The notes: a model not told the origin generated them from the sequence alone. Shown: positions 1 to 8,235, counted from the stretch's first letter. The stretch: DNA of 64,000 nucleotides from JAKFWF01 sp031429105 (GCA_031429105.1 JANOYV010000032.1:1-64000), one strand, 5' to 3'. Made by a program: numbers and translations.

Positions 1-42
1 AACATCTCGTTCTAAGCCAACGCCAGTTGCGTAGCTAAACGG

Positions 43-76
43 AACCCCATCGGCTTATGCCGGTGGGGTTTTGTTT
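43..76 (+). terminator. Rho-independent terminator of a gene left of the window
   Basis: A 10-bp stem (45-54 pairing with 59-68, one G-T pair) encloses a TTAT loop and is followed by TTTTGTTT. It would end a plus-strand transcript that begins outside the window. From here to the first gene at 249 I see nothing else certain; the leader of that gene must start after this point. Confidence 0.75.
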
Positions 77-248
77 GGCTTCCAGTGCGTTCGCTCGAAA
101 GTTCCGCACGATCCTGAATAAATCTTCAGGAAACTTTGAACCGAACTCGATGTGGTCGCGACTACCTGAACAGAAGCGCTCGGAACGGGGCTTCGCACCA
201 TACCACACCAGGCCAACCCGGCCCAACCGAACCCTTCAGGAGCGTGAC

Positions 249-1574
249 ATGACCTTCAAATTCCCAATCGCACTGGCCTCGAGCTTCTGCACTTTGATCT
301 TGATGACCGGTGTCGCGGACGCTGGCAAAGGGGGGGGATCGCAGTCGTCGGGTTCATCGTCGTCGGCGCGTTCGACGTATTCTCCCCCGGCTCGCTTGGT
401 CGAAACCAAGAAGTTCGAAGTCAAGAAAGTCGAAGTCAGGAAGGTCGAGCGCAGCGAAGTCAAAATTGCACCGAAGTTTGAGCCAAAGGTCGAGCGCATT
501 GTGAAGAAGCCGGTTGTCGAAGCTCAAAAAGCGCCGACGAAGGTGCTGGTGACCAAGGTCGACAAGGCATCGAAGGTCGCCCTCAACCCGCAGCCACTGC
601 CACCGAAGGAGAGCTCGAAGCTCGTCAGTAAGGTTGCCTTGGGTGCAGCAGCAGTCGGTGGCGCTCACCTGATCAATACGCGCTTGACCAACAAGAGTGT
701 GCTGCCGACCGCACCAATGACCGATCGGCATAAGCACATTACTGAAGCGTCGATGCACAAATTCGTCGTGGCCAATGCGGTGCAACACAACGCTCAGACG
801 CTGAAGCCGACCGATGGCATTAAGCACAAAGCAGCTGTGCAACAGGCAACGCAGCTGATCAAGGACCCGACCAAGGGCTATAAGGTTGCTGTCTATGGCG
901 ACAAGAGTTCCAAGGTCGGCATTCCAGCCCAGCCGGGTAAGCCCGCCGGCGACAATTCGACGATCGTGATCAACGGCAACAACAAGACGGTGTACGTGCC
1001 AGCTTCGACCGTGGGCGGCCCCGATAACCGCACCATCATCGTCAACTGCAACCACTGCAAGATCGTGGTTGTTGGTAACACCTCGCAGAACGGTCAGCCG
1101 GTCGTCGATAACCGCAACATCGTCGTCAACGGCAGTCACGATAAGGTCATCCTCCAGGGTGACAAGGCCAACGGCGGCACCGGCCAAGCGGGTGGTTCCG
1201 TAACCGACAACCGGCATGTGACGGTGAGCGGCGACAAGAACAAGATCGCCGTGCAAGGCGATAGCGTGAACGGCGGCGGCGGCGCCAACAGCACGACGGG
1301 TCGTGGCCAGGATGGCGGCAACGGCGGCAAAGTTACCGACAACCGCCAGGTCGATATCACAGCCACCGGCGACAAGAACAAGGTGTCGATGGGCGGCGAT
1401 AGCGCCAACGGTGGTAACGGCGGTAACGGCAAGGCAGCAGGTGGCAACGGTGGTGCCGGCGGTGATGTGGTCGACAAGCGTCAAGTCAACGATCAGGGCG
1501 ACCACAACAAAGTCGATACCACACGGACCGATACGGCCAACGGCGGCAACGGTGGCAGCGGCCAACCGCTCTGA
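249..1574 (+). CDS. Secreted Gly/Asn-rich repeat protein, function unknown
   Basis: The protein has 441 aa. The ATG at 249 is chosen because CAGGAGCG lies just upstream and a hydrophobic signal peptide follows (SFCTLILMTGVADA), although the frame stays open back to 57. Residues 25-120 are rich in Lys, Val and Pro (repeated KKVEVRKVE-type stretches). From about residue 235 to the end there are six imperfect repeats, each starting with DNR or a variant, then a short beta-like stretch ending in NK or DK, a GD, and a Gly/Asn linker that grows longer towards the C-terminus (NGGNGG). The regular layout suggests a stacked beta solenoid or surface matrix protein, but this is inference. The next gene encodes a small secreted protein with the same NGGNGG linkers, so the two probably act together. 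I do not recognise a named family. Confidence 0.8.
   Translation: MTFKFPIALASSFCTLILMTGVADAGKGGGSQSSGSSSSARSTYSPPARLVETKKFEVKKVEVRKVERSEVKIAPKFEPKVERIVKKPVVEAQKAPTKVLVTKVDKASKVALNPQPLPPKESSKLVSKVALGAAAVGGAHLINTRLTNKSVLPTAPMTDRHKHITEASMHKFVVANAVQHNAQTLKPTDGIKHKAAVQQATQLIKDPTKGYKVAVYGDKSSKVGIPAQPGKPAGDNSTIVINGNNKTVYVPASTVGGPDNRTIIVNCNHCKIVVVGNTSQNGQPVVDNRNIVVNGSHDKVILQGDKANGGTGQAGGSVTDNRHVTVSGDKNKIAVQGDSVNGGGGANSTTGRGQDGGNGGKVTDNRQVDITATGDKNKVSMGGDSANGGNGGNGKAAGGNGGAGGDVVDKRQVNDQGDHNKVDTTRTDTANGGNGGSGQPL
951..1574 (+). repeat. Six degenerate coding repeats (DNR...NK...GD...NGG units)
   Basis: Repeat units start near 951, 1023, 1107, 1206, 1338 and 1470. Each encodes D-N/K-R/S, a beta-like stretch, N/D-K, and a Gly-rich spacer. 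Spacer length increases along the gene, as expected from repeat expansion in a low-complexity coding region. Confidence 0.7.
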
Positions 1575-1599
1575 CACTTGAAGTTGAAATTACCCCAAA

Positions 1600-1629
1600 G
1601 CACCGCCCTCGCAATCTAGAGGGCGGTGC
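1600..1629 (+). terminator. Hairpin between the two Gly-rich genes, weak terminator or mRNA processing signal
   Basis: GCACCGCCCTC (1600-1610) pairs perfectly with GAGGGCGGTGC (1619-1629) around an 8-nt loop. No T-run follows, so it is more likely a partial terminator or 3' stabilising hairpin that lets the two genes be expressed at different levels. Confidence 0.5.
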
Positions 1630-1680
1630 CTCTCGCGAAGACAGACGATAATCTCAAGCCAACAACCATAGGAGTTCGCA

Positions 1681-2010
1681 ATGAAACAAATCATCAGAGC
1701 CAGCGCACTCGCCGCACTTTCGCTTTTTCTCTTCAATCTTCCCCTGCAGGCCGAGGAGCCCAAAATGACCGACAAGAGCACCAAGAGTTCCAAGGCCGAC
1801 TGCAAGGGTAAAGCCAACATCACCAATGCCGACGGCAAGGATGGCGAAAACAACAGCGGCCCCAACAGCGGCAACGGCGCCAAGGGTGGCACAATCAAGA
1901 ACCCTTGCAAGGCCTCCGGCAATGTCAGCGCCAACGGCGGCAACGGCGGATCGAACAACAAAGGCGGCAACAGTGGCAATGGTGGCAAGGGCGGCACGAT
2001 TGAGTTTTGA
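1681..2010 (+). CDS. Small secreted Gly/Asn-rich protein, function unknown
   Basis: The protein has 109 aa and starts at an ATG preceded by AGGAG. It has a clear Sec signal peptide (basic start, hydrophobic residues 7-22, cleavage after LQA). The mature part is hydrophilic, with NSGNG and NGGNGG runs, two copies of a KGGTI motif (one near the middle, one at the extreme C-terminus) and only two cysteines, which could form one disulphide. It lies about 100 bp downstream of the larger repeat protein on the same strand and shares its linker composition, so joint export and assembly is likely. No family is recognised. Confidence 0.75.
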   Translation: MKQIIRASALAALSLFLFNLPLQAEEPKMTDKSTKSSKADCKGKANITNADGKDGENNSGPNSGNGAKGGTIKNPCKASGNVSANGGNGGSNNKGGNSGNGGKGGTIEF

Positions 2011-2020
2011 GGGCTCGTAT

Positions 2021-2051
2021 GATCAGCTCCCAAGTGGGAGCTGATCTCTTT
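2021..2051 (+). terminator. Rho-independent terminator after the Gly-rich gene pair
   Basis: GATCAGCTCCC (2021-2031) pairs with GGGAGCTGATC (2036-2046) around AAGT, and the stem is followed by TCTTT. It lies 10 bp after the stop codon and closes the two-gene unit. Confidence 0.75.
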
Positions 2052-2128
2052 ATTCGGGCGCACCTAAGTCAACTCCATACGATCCCTTGATGCCCGATAG
2101 CCAGTTTCAAAGTGCCTCGGAGGCTTCG

Positions 2129-2881
2129 ATGATCCCAGTTCCCTTTTTTCTCACGGTGAAACCGATCGTGCCATTCAAGGCCGTGCCTGGCGGATATGTG
2201 TTTCGCGCACCAATGCTGGCGATCACCGGGCGCCCGAGCCACTATTTCGTCGATCAGGAACAGAAAGCCGCGATCGAGGCAGTTCAGAAATCCAGCCCCC
2301 CGATCCGCGCGCACATCGCTCTAGTGGTCTGGTATACACTGTGTCTCCTTGCCCTCGTGGCGCTGCTACGCGCGATCCCAGGCGCTCCGACTGTCTCGGT
2401 TTTGGCCCCGTTTTTCGCCGTCATGCTTTTGGCACCGCTGATCGCGCGCCATGTTCTCATTCGGCGCCAACTCGATCAGCTACAACCCATTTTAGCGAAC
2501 GCGAAGCTGACCGATCAGGTGATCTCAAACAAAGACATCGTGGCTGCGACACGCAGCGCAACGTCGCTGAAGCAAACGTGGGTTTCTGCGTTGCTCATTG
2601 GTGCGCTGAGTTTGGTTCAGCTCCTCATGATGGACGCAAACCGCAATCCCAAGGTTGCCATGCTGAGCGACGCGAACATGCTCCCATGGGTTCTGCAGTT
2701 CGTCGTCTATGGCTTGCTCGCGATGGCTTTTTTCAAGGCCACTCTGGACAAGATTGACATGACCGTCCCGTCGTCCACGGCACCGCCGTCGTTTTTGCGC
2801 ACACCTACGCGCACGGTGGTTCTCACTGTGGCCACGATAATGGCTGGCGTCGCCGTTATGTTTCTCATCATCGCCTGGTAA
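2129..2881 (+). CDS. Integral membrane protein, function unknown
   Basis: The protein has 250 aa. The ATG at 2129 is preferred over the ATG at 2090 because CGGAGG lies 6 nt upstream of it. The N-terminal 60 residues are soluble. Four hydrophobic segments follow, two close together at about 70-110, one at about 160-180 and one at about 195-215, and a last one sits at the C-terminus. The loop between the second and third segments (around RRQLDQLQPIL) is charged and helical. It lies between a terminator and carA on the same strand, but nothing links it to pyrimidine synthesis. I do not recognise a family. Confidence 0.65.
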   Translation: MIPVPFFLTVKPIVPFKAVPGGYVFRAPMLAITGRPSHYFVDQEQKAAIEAVQKSSPPIRAHIALVVWYTLCLLALVALLRAIPGAPTVSVLAPFFAVMLLAPLIARHVLIRRQLDQLQPILANAKLTDQVISNKDIVAATRSATSLKQTWVSALLIGALSLVQLLMMDANRNPKVAMLSDANMLPWVLQFVVYGLLAMAFFKATLDKIDMTVPSSTAPPSFLRTPTRTVVLTVATIMAGVAVMFLIIAW

Positions 2882-2993
2882 TCGGCTGCTGTGGCATCAC
2901 GCCCGGTCTGCCGTGTTGACCCCCGCTGCTCATTTCCCTAGTTTCCGGCCCGCGTTGTGCCGGGACTGCTGGCGGCGCCAAGGGAATTTATCG

Positions 2994-4199
2994 ATGCAGA
3001 GCGAAATGAAGAGCCAGACACCGGCGCCGTGGGCCGACCGACCAGCAACGGCGCGGTTGATTTTGGCCGATGGCACGGTGATCGAGGGGTATGGCTTAGG
3101 GGCCACGGGCCAAGCAGTTGGTGAAGTGTGCTTCAATACCGCAATGACGGGCTATCAGGAAATTCTGACCGACCCAAGCTATGCCGGCCAGATCATTACC
3201 TTCACGTTCCCGCACATTGGTAACGTCGGCACCAACGTCGAGGATACCGAAACATCGAACCTTGCGATGCGCTCCGGCGTGCGCGGCTGCATTTTGCGCG
3301 CCGATGTCACCGATCCATCGAATTATCGGGCAGCAGAGCACCTCGATGCTTGGTTGAAAGTGCGCGGTATCATCGCGATTACGGGTATCGATACGCGCGC
3401 GCTGACGTCCCATATTCGCGAACAAGGCATGCCGAATGGGGTTATTGCTCACGAGCCATCCGCGAAGTTCGACATTTCTAGGTTGAAGGCCGATGCCAAG
3501 GCCTGGCCCGGTCTCGATGGAATGGACTTGGTGCCCGACGTTACTGTTGGTCAAACCACGACTTGGGACGAGATGCGCTGGGCGTGGGGGCAGGGCTATA
3601 AGCAGCAGACGTCGGTCGGGTTCCACGTGGTTGCCATCGACTATGGCCTGAAGCGCAATATTCTCCGTTGCCTGGCGAGTGCGGGATGTTCGGTAACGGT
3701 TGTGCCGGCAACGACATCGGCTGCCGACATCCTGGCCCGTAAGCCGGATGGTATTTTTCTGTCGAACGGCCCTGGAGACCCAGCGGCGACCGGCCTATAT
3801 GCCGTGCCGGAGATCCAGGCGCTGATCGGCAGTGGATTGCCCGTGTTTGGGATTTGCCTCGGACACCAGATGCTCGGTTTGGCGCTCGGGGCGACTACGT
3901 CGAAAATGCACCAGGGCCACCACGGCGCCAACCATCCGGTGATGGACCATACGACCGGTAAGGTCGAAATCACGTCGATGAACCACGGATTTGCCGTTGA
4001 TCGCGACAGTTTGCCAGCGACGATCGAGGAAACCCATGTGTCCTTGTTCGATGGTTCGAACGCGGGCCTGCGCGTTAAGGGCAAGCCGGTGTTTTCAGTG
4101 CAGTATCATCCGGAGGCCTCACCCGGACCGCAGGACAGCCACTACCTTTTCGCCCGCTTCGTCGACTTGATGCGCACCTACAAGGGCACCGCGCATTAA
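2994..4199 (+). CDS. carA: Carbamoyl-phosphate synthase small (glutaminase) subunit
   Basis: The protein has 401 aa, a normal length for CarA. It releases ammonia from glutamine for carbamoyl phosphate synthesis, the entry to arginine and pyrimidines. The N-terminal CarA domain begins ARLILADGTV and contains the ICLRADVTDPSN-like region. The class I glutamine amidotransferase domain has the nucleophile elbow VFGICLGHQM and the His-Glu pair in QYHPEASPGP. The ATG at 2994 gives the family start; the frame is open to 2913. The large subunit gene carB is not adjacent, which is common in alphaproteobacteria. Confidence 0.96.
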   Translation: MQSEMKSQTPAPWADRPATARLILADGTVIEGYGLGATGQAVGEVCFNTAMTGYQEILTDPSYAGQIITFTFPHIGNVGTNVEDTETSNLAMRSGVRGCILRADVTDPSNYRAAEHLDAWLKVRGIIAITGIDTRALTSHIREQGMPNGVIAHEPSAKFDISRLKADAKAWPGLDGMDLVPDVTVGQTTTWDEMRWAWGQGYKQQTSVGFHVVAIDYGLKRNILRCLASAGCSVTVVPATTSAADILARKPDGIFLSNGPGDPAATGLYAVPEIQALIGSGLPVFGICLGHQMLGLALGATTSKMHQGHHGANHPVMDHTTGKVEITSMNHGFAVDRDSLPATIEETHVSLFDGSNAGLRVKGKPVFSVQYHPEASPGPQDSHYLFARFVDLMRTYKGTAH

Positions 4200-4483
4200 G
4201 CATTTTAGGCCTGCAGTCGGTGACGCAACGTCCATCGGATTAATATGATTGAACTTTGATGTTGCCACGACCGAGTTGGAAATCGCGAAAACGTTCGCTT
4301 GCCAAGCGGTCGGCGTGTGAAACTTTGCCGCGTCGTGAAATCAGATCGGATTGAATTCATTGGCTATTGTCGTTCAAACTGAATCCACTAACCTCTGGCA
4401 CCACACTGTCAAGAAAAAACTTGTGACAAGTGTCGCGTGATGGGTTATGAGGCAGCGCAGGTAAGGGCCGACTCGTGTCCAAA
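4200..4483. other. Intergenic region upstream of tRNA-Trp
   Basis: These 284 bases separate carA from the tRNA and are richer in A+T than the flanking genes. Apart from the promoter-like elements at 4421-4449 I see no gene here, and no T-tailed terminator after carA. Confidence 0.5.
4421..4449 (+). promoter_or_regulatory. Candidate promoter for tRNA-Trp / secE-nusG
   Basis: CTTGTGAC (-35 hexamer at 4421-4426) resembles the alphaproteobacterial CTTGAC consensus. A 17-nt spacer leads to GTTATG (4444-4449), which would start transcription about 30 nt before the tRNA. The -10 match is modest. Confidence 0.4.
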
Positions 4484-4559
4484 AGGGGTGTAGCTCAGTT
4501 GGTAGAGCGTCGGTCTCCAAAACCGAAGGCCGTGGGTTCGAGCCCCTCCGCCCCTGCCA
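4484..4559 (+). tRNA. tRNA-Trp (anticodon CCA)
   Basis: This is a complete cloverleaf. The acceptor stem AGGGGTG pairs with CGCCCCT, the D arm contains AGTTGGTA, the anticodon stem TCGGT/ACCGA encloses the loop CTCCAAA with anticodon CCA at 4517-4519, the T loop is TTCGAGC, and the 3' CCA is encoded. tRNA-Trp just upstream of secE is the usual bacterial arrangement. Confidence 0.97.
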
Positions 4560-4685
4560 AGTTAGATTAAGGCTGGATGTGCGACGAAGGTCGCGCCCCG
4601 GCCTTTGAATGTGTCAGTAATAGGTAGCAACGCTGTGTTGCGCCAATGTTTGGTTCGGTTCGAGCAGATCAGGCTGTAGGATTTG

Positions 4686-4883
4686 ATGGCGAAGTATAAT
4701 CCGATCGAGTTCATCCAGGAAGTACGCGCCGAGGTTGCCAAGGTCACTTGGCCGACCTGGAAGGAAGTGTGGATCACGACGGTTGCCGTGCTCATCATGG
4801 TGACGGCTGCTTCGCTCTTTTTTGTGGCGGCGGATCAGGCCTTGGGCGCTGCTATCGGTTTTGTCCTTGGGCTTGGGCGTTAA
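4686..4883 (+). CDS. secE: Preprotein translocase subunit SecE
   Basis: The 65-aa protein is the short single-span form typical of alphaproteobacteria. It clamps the SecY channel in the inner membrane. Residues 1-30 form the amphipathic helix with the conserved EVAKVTWPTWKEV signature, followed by one membrane span. The start is the ATG at 4686, directly after a TTG, with GTAGGA upstream. It lies between tRNA-Trp and nusG, as expected. Confidence 0.95.
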   Translation: MAKYNPIEFIQEVRAEVAKVTWPTWKEVWITTVAVLIMVTAASLFFVAADQALGAAIGFVLGLGR

Positions 4884-5001
4884 AATTCTAGCTACGAGTG
4901 GCCTTTAGTGGTTGGCCCCTCGGGCAATTGGTTGCATGAGTTTCGACAAGTGAGCGCCGATGAGGCGCGCAGGCTCGCAGATCAGGACTTTGAGTTACGC
5001 A

Positions 5002-5544
5002 ATGGCGAAGCCTAAACGTTGGTACATTGTTCACGCCTACACCAACTTCGAGCGCAAGGTGGCAGATGCCATCCGCGAGCGGGCGAAGCAGGGCAGTATC
5101 GAGCACCTGTTTGAAGAGATCGTCGTGCCGACCGAAGATGTGGTTGAGATCCGTCGCGGTCGCAAGGTGCAGACCGAGCGCAAGTTCCTGCCGGGTTATG
5201 TGCTCGTCAAGATGGAAATGACCGACGCCGCGTTCCTGATGATCAAGAACACGCCGAAGGTGACGGGGTTCCTCGGTACCGACAACAAGGCGACGCCGAT
5301 CCCGGACGAAGAGGCGATGCGCATGATGCGCCACGTCGAGGAAGGGGTTGAGCGGCCGAAACCGACCGTCACGTTCGAAATCGGCGAGCAGGTCAAGGTT
5401 GCCGAAGGTCCATTCGCGACCTTCCAGGGGCATGTCGAGGAAGTGGACGAGGAGCGCTCGCGGCTCAAGGTGGCTGTGTCAATCTTCGGGCGGCCGACGC
5501 CAGTGGAATTGGAATTCGGGCAGGTTGAAAAAATTACTGCCTGA
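5002..5544 (+). CDS. nusG: Transcription elongation/termination factor NusG
   Basis: NusG binds RNA polymerase across the cleft, suppresses pausing and links it to Rho or the ribosome. With the start at 5002 (MAKPKRWYIVHAY) the protein has 180 aa, the family length; an ATG at 4960 would add 14 residues without homology value. The NGN domain covers residues 5-115 (PGYVLVKMEM, FLGTDNKATPI) and the KOW domain residues 125-178 (GEQVKVAEGPFATFQGHVEE). It precedes the ribosomal protein genes in the standard order. Confidence 0.95.
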   Translation: MAKPKRWYIVHAYTNFERKVADAIRERAKQGSIEHLFEEIVVPTEDVVEIRRGRKVQTERKFLPGYVLVKMEMTDAAFLMIKNTPKVTGFLGTDNKATPIPDEEAMRMMRHVEEGVERPKPTVTFEIGEQVKVAEGPFATFQGHVEEVDEERSRLKVAVSIFGRPTPVELEFGQVEKITA

Positions 5545-5577
5545 GATCATTTGCAACGTGCAGTGATCGACTGAGAT

Positions 5578-5596
5578 ATCCAGCTCCGCGCTGGAT
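5578..5596 (+). promoter_or_regulatory. Leader hairpin upstream of rplK, possible L1 translational operator
   Basis: ATCCAGC (5578-5584) pairs with GCTGGAT (5590-5596) in the 145-nt nusG-rplK gap. In E. coli protein L1 represses translation from the rplK leader. Whether this hairpin is the L1 site here is inference from position only. Confidence 0.3.
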
Positions 5597-5689
5597 GTGC
5601 GTGCGGGAGGAAGCTGGTCAGCCAGCATCCGCTAACCGCTAACCCTGGAGCCGCCGTCCGGCGCGCTTCAAATTGAACGGGGAGACAAG

Positions 5690-6118
5690 ATGGCTAAGAA
5701 GATCGACGGCTACATTAACCTGCAGGTGCCAGCTGGCAAGGCGAACCCATCGCCGCCAATCGGTCCAGCGCTTGGTCAGCGTGGCGTCAATATCATGGAG
5801 TTCTGCAAGTCCTTCAATGCCAAGACGAAGGATATGGAGCCAGAGACGCCGATTCCAGTAAAGATCACCGTGTTTTCGGACCGCTCCTTCACGTTTGAAA
5901 TGCGCACGCCACCGGCGAGCTTCTTCTTGAAGAAGGCCGCAAAGATCAACGCTGGTAGCAAGACGCCTGGCGTCACGAGTGCTGGCACGGTGACGATGGC
6001 GCAGTGCCTGGAAATCGCCAAGACCAAGCTCAAGGATCTCAACACCGATAACGTCGAACAGGCCGCCCGCACGATCGCAGGTTCCGCCCGGTCGATGGGT
6101 ATCCAGGTTACGGAGTAA
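5690..6118 (+). CDS. rplK: 50S ribosomal protein L11
   Basis: The 142-aa protein has the full L11 length. It binds the GTPase-associated centre of 23S rRNA with L10/L12 and is needed for the RelA response. The N-terminal domain carries the Pro-rich PSPPIGPALGQRGVNIMEFC signature and the C-terminal rRNA-binding domain ends ARTIAGSARSMGIQV. GGGGAG lies 8 nt before the ATG. It is followed by rplA after 5 nt, so the two are co-translated. Confidence 0.97.
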   Translation: MAKKIDGYINLQVPAGKANPSPPIGPALGQRGVNIMEFCKSFNAKTKDMEPETPIPVKITVFSDRSFTFEMRTPPASFFLKKAAKINAGSKTPGVTSAGTVTMAQCLEIAKTKLKDLNTDNVEQAARTIAGSARSMGIQVTE

Positions 6119-6123
6119 AGATC

Positions 6124-6834
6124 ATGAGCACAGCAGGAAAGCGCGTTCGTACCGCCCGTGAGGGCATCAGCCGCGATAAGGCCTACTCGCTTGAGGAAGC
6201 GTTGAAGCTTGTCAAATCCCGCGCCAAGGCGAAGTTCGACGAAACGGTCGATATCGCCATGAACCTGGGCGTCGACCCCAAGCATGCCGACCAAATGGTC
6301 CGTGGTGTGTGCAACTTGCCAAACGGTTCGGGTCGGACGTTGCGCGTGGCCGTGTTCGCTCGTGGCGCTAAGGCCGAAGAGGCCAAGGCAGCGGGCGCAG
6401 ATATCGTCGGTGCCGAGGATCTTGTCGACATCGTCTCCAAGGGCACGATCAACTTTGATCGTTGCATCGCGACGCCGGACATGATGGGTCTCGTCGGTCG
6501 CCTCGGTAAGGTGCTCGGCCCCCGTGGCATGATGCCGAACCCGCGTGTTGGCACCGTGACGATGGACGTCACCACTGCCGTCAAGGGTGCCAAGGGCGGC
6601 TCGGTCGAATTTCGTGTCGAGAAGGCCGGCATCGTCCATGCCGGCGTTGGTAAGGCAAGCTTCACCGAGGCGCAGTTGGCTGAAAACATCCGGGCCTTCG
6701 TCGATGCCGTAAACAAGGCCAAGCCCGCCGGTTCCAAGGGTACGTACCTCAAGAAGGTCGCGATCAAGTCGACCATGGGGCCTGGCATCAAGGTTGAGCA
6801 GTCGAGCGTTGTTGGCTCGTCGTCGCAGACCTGA
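6124..6834 (+). CDS. rplA: 50S ribosomal protein L1
   Basis: The 236-aa protein forms the L1 stalk that moves deacylated tRNA from the E site, and usually represses its own operon. Recognisable elements are VDIAMNLGVDPKHADQMVRG, the RGAKAEEAKAAGAD helix, and GRLGKVLGPRGMMPNP near the middle. It starts 5 nt after rplK. A 393-nt gap then separates it from rplJ. Confidence 0.97.
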   Translation: MSTAGKRVRTAREGISRDKAYSLEEALKLVKSRAKAKFDETVDIAMNLGVDPKHADQMVRGVCNLPNGSGRTLRVAVFARGAKAEEAKAAGADIVGAEDLVDIVSKGTINFDRCIATPDMMGLVGRLGKVLGPRGMMPNPRVGTVTMDVTTAVKGAKGGSVEFRVEKAGIVHAGVGKASFTEAQLAENIRAFVDAVNKAKPAGSKGTYLKKVAIKSTMGPGIKVEQSSVVGSSSQT

Positions 6835-7227
6835 TTTTTTGAAACCAATGCGCGGGCCGTTCAGGCCCGCACTAGGGGTGACTGCCACTTAATCGGCAAT
6901 CACCTCGAACCTGTCCGAGATTGCAGGCGGTGCATTGCTTTTTAGCCATGCACCTTAATCCCCGGTTTTGACCCGCGGGGGCCAGCATGAGACGGGAGAC
7001 AACCCGGATTTCTAAGGCATCGCCCAAGGTGCCGGACGTTTTCGGTTTGAACCTCTCCGGGCACGCTCTGTCAGACCTCGAACGGTCAGATGGGCGGACA
7101 GGCGAAGCGCTCTTTGCGAGGGACGCGGCAACTCCGGTTGCAGCGTTCGCAGTGAAGGGCACGTTGCAACCGCCGACGTGGTGCCATTCAAGTGGCCAAC
7201 CACCCGGCACTAGCTAGGAGAGCATAA
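6835..7227 (+). promoter_or_regulatory. rplA-rplJ intergenic leader, probable L10(L12)4 regulatory RNA
   Basis: This long non-coding gap holds a GC-rich hairpin (6852-6858 with 6864-6870, GCGGGCC/GGCCCGC), a second inverted repeat (6929-6935 with 6948-6954) and a structured G-rich stretch from about 6985 to the rplJ start. An untranslated leader here that binds L10-L12 and represses rplJL is known in many bacteria. The position and length fit, but I cannot fold it fully by eye. The first hairpin has no T-run and would act as an attenuator at most. Confidence 0.45.
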
Positions 7228-7737
7228 GTGGACAGAACTGCGAAAGCAGGGCTCGTTACCGCGCTCCACGACGTGTTCAAGGACGCGGGCGTGGTCGTTG
7301 TTTCCCACTATGCCGGGATGACGGTCGCTCAAATGACCGACTACCGCCGCAAAGTCAAAGCGGCTGGTGGGTCGGTCAAGGTGGCCAAAAACCGGCTGGC
7401 GAAGATCGCAGCGAAGGATACGGACAGCGCATCGATTGTTGATCTCTTCAAAGGGCAGACATGTCTTGCCTACTCGAAGGACCCGATCGCTGCCGCACGT
7501 GTTGCCGTCCAATATGCCAAGACGAATGACAAGCTCGTCATTCTCGGTGGCACAATGGGCACGACCGTCCTCAATCCGGCGAATGTGAAAGCTTTAGCCG
7601 AGCTGCCTTCGTTGGATGAGCTGCGAGCCAAGTTGATCGGCCTCCTGAATGCGCCTGCGACCAAGATCGCACGCACAGTCAAGGAGCCGGGCGCCAAGCT
7701 TGCACGCGTGATCCAGGCGAAAGCGGCCCAAGGGTAA
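7228..7737 (+). CDS. rplJ: 50S ribosomal protein L10
   Basis: The 169-aa protein is the base of the ribosomal stalk. Its N-terminal domain binds 23S rRNA (VVVSHYAGMTVAQMTDYRRK, VAKNRLAKIA) and its C-terminal helix holds L7/L12 dimers (NAPATKIARTVKEPGAKLAR). The start is a GTG at 7228 with TAGGAG about 6 nt upstream. A non-ATG start fits a gene whose translation is controlled through its leader. Confidence 0.96.
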   Translation: MDRTAKAGLVTALHDVFKDAGVVVVSHYAGMTVAQMTDYRRKVKAAGGSVKVAKNRLAKIAAKDTDSASIVDLFKGQTCLAYSKDPIAAARVAVQYAKTNDKLVILGGTMGTTVLNPANVKALAELPSLDELRAKLIGLLNAPATKIARTVKEPGAKLARVIQAKAAQG

Positions 7738-7816
7738 CAACCGACCAGGAGCGCTGGGCAACGATGCGCCAGCAAAACTGACCAACCATTCGTTCAAACC
7801 GTAAAGGACTAAAACC

Positions 7817-8185
7817 ATGACCGATCTCTCCAAGATCGTTGACGATCTCTCGAAGTTGACTGTTCTGCAGGCAGCCGAGCTTGCCAAGATGCTTGAAGAA
7901 AAGTGGGGCGTCTCTGCCGCTGCAGCCGTTGCTGTTGAAGCTGCCGGCCCAGCTGCCGCGGCTCTCGAAGAGCAGACCGAGTTCACCGTGATCCTCGTCG
8001 CCGGCGGCGAAAAGAAGATCAACGTGATCAAGGAAGTCCGTGCCATCACCGGTCTCGGCCTGAAGGAAGCCAAGGACCTGGTCGAAGCCGGTGGCAAGGC
8101 CGTGAAGGAAGGCGTTTCCAAGGACGAAGCCGCCAAGCTGAAGAAGCAGCTCGAAGATCAGGGCGCCAAGGTCGAACTGAAGTAA
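7817..8185 (+). CDS. rplL: 50S ribosomal protein L7/L12
   Basis: The 122-aa protein is the flexible acidic stalk protein that recruits translation GTPases. The N-terminal dimerisation helix (DLSKLTVLQAAELAKMLEEKW) leads to an Ala/Val-rich hinge and the C-terminal domain (EKKINVIKEVRAITGLGLKE). It lies 79 bp after rplJ. Its codon use is strongly biased, as expected for a gene translated at several copies per ribosome. Confidence 0.97.
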   Translation: MTDLSKIVDDLSKLTVLQAAELAKMLEEKWGVSAAAAVAVEAAGPAAAALEEQTEFTVILVAGGEKKINVIKEVRAITGLGLKEAKDLVEAGGKAVKEGVSKDEAAKLKKQLEDQGAKVELK

Positions 8186-8193
8186 GTGCTTAT

Positions 8194-8235
8194 GCGCACG
8201 GCGGCGGGCTCCGCGGAGCAGTAGTCGCCGTGCGT
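8194..8235 (+). promoter_or_regulatory. Branched hairpin after rplL, possible attenuator or RNase processing site
   Basis: CGCACGGCG (8195-8203) pairs with CGCCGTGCG (8226-8234), and an inner self-complementary GCTCC-GC-GGAGC forms a second stem. Only a short A-run follows. In E. coli the rplL-rpoB gap carries a partial terminator and RNase III site that lower rpoBC relative to rplJL; the same role is inferred here from position. The rest of the 254-nt gap up to rpoB shows nothing further. Confidence 0.45.

Noticed and set aside
57..248. N-terminal extension of the first Gly-rich protein
   Set aside because: It would bury the signal peptide 64 residues inside the protein and starts inside a terminator; the start at 249 has a ribosome-binding site.
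354..1577. Long open frame on the minus strand opposite the Gly-rich repeat gene (407 codons)
   Set aside because: It is a shadow of the repeat gene: its repetitive composition follows from the plus-strand repeats, and it lacks a ribosome-binding site and known motifs.
2994..4199. Expectation of a carB gene next to carA
   Set aside because: Neither flank encodes carbamoyl-phosphate synthase large subunit motifs; carA and carB are simply apart.
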